Positions 23,801-35,800 of a DNA stretch of 64,000 nucleotides are shown piece by piece. Position numbers and translations under genes: made by a program. The stretch's first letter is position 1. Every line of letters begins with the position of its first letter. A model generated the notes under the pieces. It was not told the DNA's origin and did no database searches. It saw nothing but the letters and a program-made list of their open reading frames with translations. Source of the stretch: Nymphaea colorata (taxonomy: Eukaryota > Streptophyta > Magnoliopsida > Nymphaeales > Nymphaeaceae); assembly GCF_008831285.2 (NCBI RefSeq), contig NC_045144.1, positions 11,325,672 through 11,389,671 on the forward strand, written 5' to 3'.

Positions 23801-26800
23801 ATGAGTAAGGTATTCCAGGTAGAGGAAAAATTATACAAACTACAACAAGGTAATATGAGTTTGCCCCAATATTTTGCAGCTGACAAGGCCACTTTTGAGC
23901 GAGTCAAATCCCTTCGACCCTCATGTAAGTCGTGCTATAAGACTCATTATGAGTAAAGTACGATTTCCAAGTTTTTGGTAGGTCTCTCTCCATAATATTC
24001 AATGCTAAGGCACAAATGCTCACTGGGAGTGACATCCCTGGTTTGGCAAAGGCATATAATAGGCTAAGTCGTCTGGCTGTTACTCTACCTCAGCTTGTCA
24101 GTGACACACCCACATCAGCAATGGCGGCATTCAATGGACGTGGGCCATTCTTCCGCTGTCTCTAGAGGAAGAGGTACAGGTCGGGGGATTGGAGGACATG
24201 GCCGATTTCAATATACCCATTGCGGGAAAATGGGTCATCTTGTAGACAGATGTTGGGATATCTATGGTAGACCTTCTGGAGGCTCACAAGGAAGGGGGTC
24301 TAAAACTCCCACAGGCAAAGGTACTTTATCATCAGCCCCTACTGGAATGGCTTAGGCAGCAGCCGTTGGAGAGAATCCGACTACATCTAGGTCTTTCTCC
24401 TTGGCCTGAGCAAGGCAGAGTATGAACATATATTATCCCAAAAAGCTGCTTTATCTTCCTCATCAGTCTCCGCCTCATCTAGAGTAGTTGGTTATGCTCT
24501 CTCCATAGTTTCACATGACCCAGGTACAGTTTGGATGATTGATTCAAGTGCTTTTAGGCATTTTTGTTGCCGGCCATATTTGTTCTCTTCCTTGACCAAG
24601 TTTGATCAGCTACGGTTTTTTAAATTAGCCGATGGCAGATTCACTCCTATTATAGGAAGTGGTGATGTTAAAATCTCTCATTCCTTGAGTTTGTCACATG
24701 TTTTATATACTCTAGAGTTTCCTACAAACCTGTTGTCAATGCAGCAGCTAACCTCTTGTTTGCAATGTAAAGTCAGGTTTAACCCTAATTCTTGTGTATT
24801 TCTGGACTTACAAACTGGAAAGATGATTGGTGGAGGAGGAGTCTACCTATTGTCGACATTGTGGATTCTACAGCTATTTCCGTGTCTCAAAAAGCCACTC
24901 CGTATCAGTGGCACCTATGGTTGGGTCATCCTTCTCCATTGAAGTTGCATCATATTCTTCCTAATTATTCTGTGTCTGAGTACTTCGAGTGTGAATCTTG
25001 CCAACTTAGCAAACAAACCCGAAGCAGTTTTCCTTCCACTTTGAGTCCATCCAGTCAGAGTTTTTTGTTGCGTAGAGAGGTAGAGAAGAGGAAGAAGAGG
25101 AGAACGTGAGGAAGGAGGAGAGAATAGGTAGCAGTCCTCTATCTTACAGCTGCTCCTTTTCCATTAGACTAAATAAGGATTAGGGTTATGTTTAACCTTT
25201 TACATAAAGAGTCCAACAAAATTTTAAAAATTCAGAAAGCTACCTAAAGAATAATCAACTAAGAATGACGCCTCCTTATTGGATGTATCCAAGATGTATA
25301 TTCCATCTATCTCATGGCCTCCACCAATCTTCCTCCCAGCCAATAGGTCCTGAAATACACAAGTACCCGAGTCAAAAATAACTCTGCAATTCATCTCTTT
25401 AGTTAGTTTGCTTACAAATAACAAATTCTTCGAGAATTCAGGAGTATATAGCACATCATGAACATGCAAAGATGGAGAAAGATAAACATCTCCATGTCCT
25501 TCTACTGGCGATAGTCTTCCATCCGCCAATCGAACATGTTGGGGTGAATCAAATTTATGCAGGTTTGAAATACTAGTATCTCCACAAAAGTGTTTAGAGG
25601 CTCCATAATCAATTATCCAACAACCTTTAGAAGTAGTTTTACATGCACAGTACGTTGAACTTGTGACAGCTGTAGATGCCGATGAGGTAGAAGGAGTAGC
25701 ATTTGATCTATGCTCCATAATTAAATCAATTTCAGCTAGACTTAAATTAAGAGATGTAGCATCTACTGAAGCAGCAGTGGGATTCGGCTTAGGAGCTATA
25801 CTGATAGACTATGTGTTTGGAGTAGAACTAGATGAAGATGTCACAATCGAAGAAGTGGATGAGTTAGGTTTACCCACTTGTTCCAACACCTATCCTCTAA
25901 GTGACCAAGACGACCACAATATGTGCACTGAAGTCTTCCACATCCTCCAGGACCTCGGCCTCTTCCTCTACCACGGAAAGAGTATAGTCCACTTCTTCCT
26001 CCTCTAAATGAGGCAAGGGTAGAAGGCTGTGAGTTGCTCGAGGATGGAGGAAGAGTAACAGCCAATCTGTTTAGTCTATTAAAGGCCTCATCAAGATCAG
26101 GAAAATCTGAACATGTAAGCATTTGAGCTTTGGATGCAGAATAATCAGAAGATAGTCCAACAAGAAATTTAACCACAATCATTTGCTCCATATGAGATTT
26201 GAGACAATGCTTACAGGGCGGTTTTAAGGAATTCATCTTTTCATAAGTAAACTTCAACTTTGTAAAATATTCCATCAAATCCATGTCACCTTGCTGCATT
26301 TGCAACAATTCTTGCTAAACCTGTAAAATTTTGCTGATGTTTTTATCTTGAGAGTACGTCTGCCGAAGAGAATTCCACATATCTTTGGCTGTATTATAAT
26401 AACAAAGCCCTGCTGCAATGTGGGGCTGAGTGCTATTCATAAGCCAAACACTAATAATGTTGTTTTCTTCCTCCCACCATGCGTATTTACCAGTCTTTTC
26501 AATTGGTTCATCTTCTTCCAATATATAACAGCCAATCTGTTTAGTCTATTAAAGGCCTCATCAAGATCAGGAAAATCTGAACATGTAAGCATTTGAGCTT
26601 TGGATGCAGAATAATCAGAAGATAGTCCAACAAGAAATTTAACCACAATCATTTGCTCCATATGAGATTTGAGACAATGCTTACAGGGCGGTTTTAAGGA
26701 ATTCATCTTTTCATAAGTAAACTTCAACTTTGTAAAATATTCCATCAAATCCATGTCACCTTGCTGCATTTGCAACAATTCTTGCTAAACCTGTAAAATT

Positions 26801-29800
26801 TTGCTGATGTTTTTATCTTGAGAGTACGTCTGCCGAAGAGAATTCCACATATCTTTGGCTGTATTATAATAACAAAGCCCTGCTGCAATGTGGGGCTGAG
26901 TGCTATTCATAAGCCAAACACTAATAATGTTGTTTTCTTCCTCCCACCATGCGTATTTACCAGTCTTTTCAATTGGTTCATCTTCTTCCAATATATATTT
27001 CTTTCCATGTCCAACGACTGACAACATGAAGGTTCTAGCCCATACATCATAGTTGGCTCCATCAAGTTTGATAGTAGATCCAAACGAGAATGGATTTGAG
27101 AAAGCTTTGTATTCAACACTTGCCTTTATGTGCTGATTTCCAGATTCAGTTCTATCAAGTTGTATAGATCTGTTGGCAGCCATGATACAATCTCAAAATA
27201 GGAAAATATGAAAGTTCTCGGCAGACTGAATATTGACAAATAAGAAATCAAGCCAATCACCAACAGGGAAGAATATCTCTGCAATAGTTATTTCTGCAGC
27301 CCCACGACAGTCCCACTGCTAGAGCTATACTGCACAAATTTCTAGATGCGGATAGCTGGCAGCTATCGTGCACAGTTTTGACAGCAGACTTCAATACCAA
27401 CCTGTCTGCTTTGCTCAACTTCAATGATGTTTTGACTTTGAGGATCCACTAGGCATCACACGACCAAGCAGATCAGTCCACCAGGTCTGAACTTCTTCAA
27501 CGGCAGCACGCAACTAAGCAAATCAGAATTTCTCTGATATGAACTTCTTCACCGCAGCAACTGAATCAGATCTAATACACCACAACATGTAGATCTGAAC
27601 GACGACATCAGATTTCATTTTTTTTTTTTTAGCAACTGAATCAGATCTGATACAGCGCAACATGTAGATCTGAACGACGACATCAGATTTTTTTTTTCAG
27701 CAACTTCACGACTTCGACAGCAACATAAGGGTGTTAATCACGTTTTTACATGTCAAACATGATTAACCCCTTTCCACCAAACAGTCCCACCGTATCTTTT
27801 GAAGGCAGCAGCAACTTTAGACGTCCAACCTTGTCGTGAATGAGGGGATGAGAAAAAGAGAAGAAGGAAGCTGCGTGAAACCCTAGATGGCACGGTCCTA
27901 GGCCCGAAGCTCTGATACCATGTTGCATAGAGAGGTAGAGAAGAAGAAGAGAAGAACGTGAGGAAGGAGGAGAGAATAGGTAGCAGTCCTTTATCTTACA
28001 GCTGCTCCTTTTCCATTAGACTACATAAGGATTAGGGTTATGTTTAACCTTTTACACAAAGAGTCCAACAAATTTTAAAAATTCAAAAAACTTCCTAATA
28101 TTAAATTCCAAAATACATAAAAATTTAAATAACAAAGCAGCACGTTTCCTCAACATCTTTTTTATGTTCTTCATGTTGATGTGCCTGGTCCCAGTCGGGT
28201 TGCTAGTAGGTCTAAGTTTCGTTACTATCTGGTTATTGTTGATGATTATTCTAGAGTCAGTTGAGTGTTTTTGTTGAAAGAGAGGTTTGATGTCATATGT
28301 ATTCTCAAAAATATCATTATAGAAATAAAGATTCAATATTCTTCTATTGTCAAATGCATTCGCACTGATAATGCCTTGGAATTCAAAGCCTCCAATTTAA
28401 TACAATTTTACAACAATCATGGTATTCGACAACAATTTACATGTCCCCACACGTCTCAACAAAATGGGGTTGCTGAGAGAAAACATCGCCAACTTCTAGA
28501 CATGCCTCGTACCCTTATGTTGCACACTCACCTCCCCGTAGGTTTTTGGGGAGATGCCATACTTACTACTTGTCACCTGATCAATCGTTTACCAGGACAA
28601 CCATCTATTTAATAACCCCCTTTATAAACCTTTGAAGATACTTCACAATCTTCAATACGGGACTAAATTTTTTGGTGTTACAATCTACTCTCCTTAAGGC
28701 ACACGCGTCCGCGCGTGTAGGACCCTAGGTCCAAGTGTTGAACCGGCTCTGATACCACTGTAACAACCCAACCCATTTGGTTTGGCAGATCCCAGCCCAC
28801 CTCCTAACAGTTTTGGTTCCAATCCCGAAAAGGGTAGGAACCATGACAACCATTTATGTAATAACCCGACCCACTCTTGGGCTCGAGCCCCTAGTTCGGT
28901 GGATCTCAGCCCACCCCCTAGCAGTTTCAGCTCCAATCCCAAAAGGACTAGGAACTATGACAACCATCTATTTAATAATCCCCTTTATAAGCCCTTGAAG
29001 ATCCCTCACAATCTTCAATATGAGACTAAATTTTTTGGGTGTTACAGTCAACCATCCTCAACTATTAAAAATGAAATCACCATCCAACTAATGTTTTCAT
29101 CTCGACCTCTATTTCAGATTCCTCCAAAGGTATTTGGTTGTAGTTGTCTTGTTTATGTTCTTGGCCCAAACAGGGATAAACTTGCTACTTAGTCCATCAA
29201 ATGTTTTTCATTGGTTATCCTTCCCATCAAAAAGGCTACAAGTGTTTTGATCCCTTAACTCATAAGGAATTTATCAGTGTGGATGTTACATTCTTTGAGT
29301 CTCAACCTTACTACATCTCCACTTGTCCTCCTAAAAAGTTGTCACCCTCCGTTCCTCTTTCTATTCCTCCCTTCCCATTGGGGTTGGTTCCTTCTCACTT
29401 TGAGTCTGTTTCTCCTTCCAATAGTCGCTTTACGGATCCTCCACAGACTTATATCTGTCGACACAAGGTTTCCGCTACCACTCCACCAATGTCTCCTCAA
29501 GAGGTAAGCTCTCACGAAAACTTGGATTACGGCAATCATGGCTCTGATGGGGCTGATGACCTTGCCATAGTCTTTGCAAAGGAAAACCGCAGTGCACATT
29601 GCTTCCTATTTCACATGTTGTGTGTACCGACCATGTGAGTACTAGCCTCAATCAATTCATTCATGCTATGGCTGTTCATTCTGTTCCTCCAAGTTATCAA
29701 CAGACACTTATGAACCGAAAGTGGAAACAAGCAATGCAAGAAGAGAAGGATGCATTGATGTCCAGAGCCACATGGGAGTTGGTGGCTTCACCACTTAATT

Positions 29801-32800
29801 GTGATGTTGTAGGGTCCAAGTGGGTATTCACTATTAAGTATCATTCAGACGGGAGTATTGAGTGGTATAAGGCATGCTTAGTTGCGAAAAAGTTTACTCA
29901 AACATATGCAATTGACTTCTTTGAGACCTTTTCTTCTGTGGCCATGCTCCATCAGGCTTATCATCTTTGTTGCCGTGCAGCACGAATGGCCTATGTTCAA
30001 CTCGATGTAAAAAATGCATTTCTTTATAGAGATCTACTTGAGACAGTATATATGTATCAACCACCTGGCTTTGAAAGTTAGGGGGAGTGTTCGAAGGTGT
30101 GACGCCTTAAAAAGGCTATATATTGAATCAAACAGAGTCCTCGTGCTTGGTTTTATAAACTGTCTAAGGTTCTCTCGACATGTGGATTTCAGAGATCTCC
30201 ATTGGATCATTCCCTTTTTATCAAAAAGGGGCTTCAGGTATGGTTATTCTAGTTGTGTATGTGGATGATATTACTCTTACAGGAGATAATGATCAAGATA
30301 TTTCTGCTACAAAGAAGTTTCTTCAACAATACTTTGCAACAAAAGATCTTAGTCAGTTGAGATACTTTCCAGGCACTGAGGTTGCCAGAAGTAATAAAGG
30401 AATAATTCCATGTCAAAGGAAGAATGTGCTGGACTTATTACAGGAGACCAGGATGCTTGGAGCAAAAGCTACTAATCTGCCTATGAATCCTCATCTACAT
30501 ATGCATGAAGTTCAATATGAAGATATAGACTCACGGTCATATAGATCTCTCATTGGGAAACTCTTGTATGTAACTATCACTCGTCCAGACATAAGTTTTG
30601 TAGTGGGACGTCTGAGCCAATTTATGGAGAAACCGAGGAAGGTACATTGGGAAGCAGCCATGATGGTTCTGTGGTATTTAAAGTCATCTCCAGGGAAAGG
30701 GTTGTGGTTTAAAAAGGGTTCAACTTCTGAAGTTGAAGCTTTTTTTTATGCAACTATGCAGGATCAGTAGAAGATAGAAAGTATACTACAGGATTCTGCA
30801 TCATTGTGGGAGGAAATCTTATACCCTGGAGAAGCAAAAAGCAGAATGTGGTGTGACTAGGTTAGTGTTGAATCCGAATATAGGGCTATGGCCCAAACAA
30901 CTGCAAAAATCACTTGGGTTCGGTCTATGCTTACAAATTTGGAGATGTTTGTCACAATTCCAATGAAGATGTATTGTGATAACAAGGCTGCCACATACAT
31001 AGCTAACAATCCTGTATTCCACGAGAGGACAAAGCATATCGAGGTTGATTGTCACTTCATCAAGGATTTGGTGTAGGAAGGGGTTACATCTATAGTGCAT
31101 GTTTCATCAGAGAACCAGGCAGCAGACCTACTCACTAAGGCACTACCTATTGGCGAGTTTACGAGAGGTTGTCATAAGCTGAGCATGATTGACATCTATG
31201 CTCCAGCTTGAGGGGGAGTGTTAGAATATTAGTTGTTGGGTTAGGTAGTTTTATGGAATTTTAAGAAATTTCATGTCTTATTTGTTATCTTTTATATTTC
31301 TTGAGGACCCATATGTAAATTTTGTCTTTACCGTTCCCCCAATCTCTTTTAATCAGAGATTAGGGTCAATAGAATATAACTTTTTCTCTCACCGTCTCTC
31401 TCTCTCTCTCTCTCACTCGCTCTCTCTTTTCTCTTCCCCCTTAGTCTCACACAACAATGAACAACAAAATCATCAAAACGAAGTTGACCTTTATAACACA
31501 AGAAATAAATGGCATCTGAAATCAAGGAAAAAATAAAGGTCAAATATTAACTAAGATTTTTACGCCATGAGGTCTAGAAAATATAAGTAAACAAATAAGA
31601 GATAATTCTTATCATGAATCTTTGAGATTTTCACATTTTGTCAACAGAAGTGCAGTATCAATTTCCCTATCCCTTGCATATTACTTGATGAAGCACTTAA
31701 GCAGCAGGCTAACTGGAACTTAATTCAATCTTAGCAAGGATCAGTGCAAGGTTTTTCAGTTTATGAAATTCTTGAGCTTAGGCAACTATTAACAATTTTT
31801 AGGAATGCTGGTTAAATGTCTATCTTGCTTAAGCCCTTAAGCAGAACACACAATGCAAAATATGCCTTTTCAACCTCGATGAATAAAATCATTTTTTAGA
31901 TTAATGTTCAAACAAAATCTTGAGTTTAGGAACCAACAATAATCTTTTAAAATGACAACTCAGAAACATGAGTTTCAGTAATTTTTAACAACCAAAAACA
32001 AGCTCAGGATCATGAAATTAAAATAGACCAAAATGAAATTATATCTTGCAGTTACAGCTACAGCATACTTCTGAAATAAAGATGTATGCAATGACCACAT
32101 TGTGACATACAAAACTGCAACCAAACCTGAGGTATTGTAAAGGAAAATATCTGATGCTGAATAAACTTCATATCTTCGTCTTTTGGAACCCTTTCCATGT
32201 AAGACTTTGCCTCTTCGATTGGAGCGAGTTCGGTGGAGTATGATCTACCAGAAATATCCACCTCGGCACCTAGAATGGAAGTCTGGAATGACACTTACTC
32301 AGGAATAATGAACAGCTAGTGCAGATGTGCCACATTAATGAATTTAATGAAAAGGGATTTGAAAAAAAAAAAAGAAGCTAATCCTCAGACATGAGATCAA
32401 TGTTTTTTTTATCATGATAAGCAAGCAACATTCCAGCATAATGTATAGTTCCAAACTAAAAAAACATTAAAAGATTTGAAAAGATAGTTTGCTATCAAAT
32501 GCATGCTAGTCCTTGACCAAGAGAATAGCTCTGGAAGCTATAGTTCCAACCATACCATCAAATACGTCCAAAGAAATGATGCTAGTTTAGTTAACTCCAC
32601 TTTTGTCTTAGTGATTGAAGTATGATTTCTTGCAACAGGTAAAAACATCAATTTTTAATTTTAAATCACTCCTCCTTATTGTAATCCAAATGCCAGTTAA
32701 GTTAGAATGATATAAGCAGTTTAAGCACATTTGATCCAGTTTCATACATTTTAAATAGACTTATACAAGCACTTTTATATCACCACAACAACTTCAGTCG

Positions 32801-35800
32801 GGCACAAATTCGACCGAATAATTCAGGGAAAAGAAAAAAAAACACGAGTCAAGACCATTTTTTTTACCAGGCAGGGGAATAAAATTATACTTGATAAGTT
32901 AATTAAGAATATAGTACATACCCGCAGGCTGTGTCAAATGGGTGCCGGTGTTCAAAGTTTATATATATCGTAGACATTTATATCCAAGACAAATCCGTAT
33001 TCAGACACCTAAAAAAACATATTTTTACATGATTTTGACTTAATTTGGACAAATAGATTCGTCTGTTATCACTTGTGAACGTTTGGTTTGAATAGATCTT
33101 CAAAAAGAAATTTTGAATTTTGAAAATTAAGTTTTGTGCATTGTTGAGAGGACAATAAAGTTAGAATGGTTATTAGAATTTTTGAAGAGGATAAAGCTCT
33201 CTTTATTATATTTCTCTTATGTCGGACTTACTTTGTAATTTTGTTTGCCACCCCTTTAATCTCTACTTAACAGAAACTCGGTTAATCAATGAATATCCTT
33301 TCTCTCTCAATCTGCTGGAATGATCTGATGCCACTCTTATTGGGATTTTCCATCTTCTCCTTTCTCGTGTTCCTCTCTTCATCCACTTCTTCTTATTCAT
33401 CCTTTTGTTAAAAGTTAATAGGTCTAAATCTGCTCATATCAGTCAAAGTTCATTTATGCCCTCCTTACTGTAATATGTTCAACTTCGTTTACGGTTTTAA
33501 GCCCTTGTAAGTGGGGTCAGCCTTGTATTAACTACGGGTAGTCTTGTATTTTACTGTCTTTAGTAGAGTATTAATTGCTGTAATCTTTCTTTCCTTCAGA
33601 AGAAGGGTATGGCGTGAAGAGAGCTGCTGCTGATGTACTCTTGTGCAGAATGAAATAACATGGAATCTTCTAGTTTTCCATGTGTGGGTTTGTCGGAACA
33701 TATATCAAAGCTAAAAGATGCAGTTTTGTTAGATTAGCGATCCGCTATGTGTTTTGGTGAAGTTACTGTTCGTATTCCTCGAGTGGAAGCTGCCCACTGG
33801 TTGGCATAGGAATATTGTGTGTTGAAGGTATGTGTATGGGTGGCTGGTTTCTGAACCTTGCTAGTTGATGTGAGGTTAGCCATATTGCTTTCTGTTGTTG
33901 GGTTGGTTTGCAATGTCTCGTTTTGTTGTCCATGACAGTTTCATTGAATCGGACTGCTGCTTTGATTGTTCCAGAAGGCAGTAGCAGTTTTTGTTGTTGT
34001 TTTGATGGTGAGGCTATGATGCATCAGCTGCCCTGAAGGCTACGTTAGTTTCACCCATTGTATGCTGCCTGTCTGTTTGCCTGGGACACTACAACAGCCT
34101 TGGGTAAATTACTGAAACTTTCCACTTTTAGCTGTGATTGATCCTCTTGTGGTTGCAGCTACCATATGAGCAGCTTTAAAGTTAATGAAGACTTGATTGT
34201 CGATCATCTAATTATGAAGATCTTGTGGCCTATTCTGATGTTGCTTTTGGTGGATCAGTAGGCAACATAATTTCCACAAGAAGATTTTGTGTTTTTCCTT
34301 CACAAGTCTATGGTCTTCTGGAAGGGCAAAAAACAACAAGAAGTGGCTTTATCTATAAATGAAGACGAATATAGGCAATTCCCCAAGCTATAGCTGAGAT
34401 AATCTGGATAAGGTGGTTGCTAAAAGCCTAAATGAGATTGGGGTTTGGGTTGTTAAAAAGACTAAGTTAATGTGCGACAAAGTGAGTGCTATTCATATTG
34501 CCAAAAATCCAGAGTTTCACGAAAGAACTAAACATATTGAGACTGATTGTCATTTTACAAGGAAAGCATATGAAAAAGGATTAATATTTTAGAACATATA
34601 AGGACAAGACCAAGTTGCTGATATGTTTACAAAGAGCATGTCACCATTTAAATTTAGAAATTTTGTTGGCAAACTTAGTATGATCTCTCTTAATTATGCC
34701 AAGTTTAAGGAGGAGAGTTTAAAGTTTATAGGTCAAATTCTGCTCATATCAGTCAAAGTCTATTTATATCTGTTCTCCGTGTTCGTGTTTCTACAATATC
34801 CTCGTTACTATAATATGTTTTATCTTAGTTTATGGTTTTAGCCTTTGTAAGGGAGGTCAGTCTTTTATTAACTAATGGTGGTCTCGTATTTTACTGTCTT
34901 TAGTAGAGTATTAAGTTTTTTTGTCCCCTATTGTTGTAATCTTTCTTTCCTTCAGAAGAAGAGTATGATATGAAGAGAGCTGCTGCTGATGTACTATTGT
35001 GCAGAATGAAATAACATTGAATCTTCTTGTTTTCTATGTTTGGGTTTGCCAGTTTTAACACCTTTCACAATGTTTTTTTAATAAAACATCCCTTTTAAAC
35101 TGCTCACATGATCAGAAGTCTGATCATTGTTGATCTAGAGTCTCTTCTTGGTGGTTATGTTGGATTTTGAAGCCTGTTCACACCTGAGATGAAAAAATTT
35201 GTCATAGGAGTGGCAAAGTAATCAGTCCCTTTCATTGTTGGCAAGAGTTTCTTGTGTGAATGTCACAAGTTGTTCTTCTGCACGTTGTCACAAGTTGTTC
35301 TTCTGCACGTTAGTTGTTCTAAGCAGATCTAACATTGCTATTGCTATCAGATCCATAGGTAAGTCAAAGCCTGAGATAACTTTTGCAGACATAGTAGGTC
35401 ATTGTTTGTCTCCAATCATCAATCCCTAAGTCATGGAAATTATTTTGAGTTCAGGACTGTGTTGAAGTAATTTTTAGCCTGTTTACTTGATTTGTCTGTG
35501 GAGTCATTGTTGCCAACTGGTTCTGAGATCTTCCGCTCAACTGCTGAATTCTTCTTTGTTGCAGTCATCCATATCATCTTATACTTTTGTTCAGATTTGA
35601 GGCTGTTTTGATTTCTGTCGTAGAAATTTGCTTTAGACCTATGTGTGTCATATCTGAAGATCTTCTGGTGTGGCGGGGATTTCAGTTGTTTATTGTTCTG
35701 TTGCTGAGATACTATCTAGCACAGATCAGTTGTGGTCTCCACTGGTTATTGCATAGTCATCTATGCATATATTTGGCTGGGACATCAAAATCATGGAGGA

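Larger units (their letters stand above)
25066..28155 (-). mobile_element. Copia element C, internally deleted (minus strand)
   Basis: Right LTR 27921-28155 is complete (minus: starts TGTTGAGGAAACG, ends TATGCAACA). The primer site TGGTATCAGAGC is complementary to 27909-27920 and directly abuts it. The left LTR, 25066 to about 25245, shares only the final ~180 bp. Between them is gag and the protease/pre-integrase region only. Integrase, RT, RNase H, polypurine tract and the start of the 3' LTR were removed by one deletion near 25245. Flanks TTTTT and TCTTT look like a slightly mutated target duplication. The element is inserted in the integrase region of B. Confidence 0.88.
16855..31456 (+). 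mobile_element. Copia element B, complete but decayed, hosting four nested insertions
   Basis: LTRs are 16855-17082 and 31219-31456. They start TGTTAGAATATTAG and end ACA. The 5-bp flanks are ATGAA on both sides (16850-16854 and 31457-31461), a perfect target duplication. The primer site TGGCATCAGAGC follows the 5' LTR and a polypurine tract precedes the 3' LTR. The element's own sequence is 16855-18098, 23282-23296, 23747-25065, 28156-28594 and 29047-31456. The rest is copia A, a TRIM, copia C and a second TRIM. It lies antisense in intron 2 of the VIT/VWA gene, 53 bp from exon 3. Confidence 0.95.
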
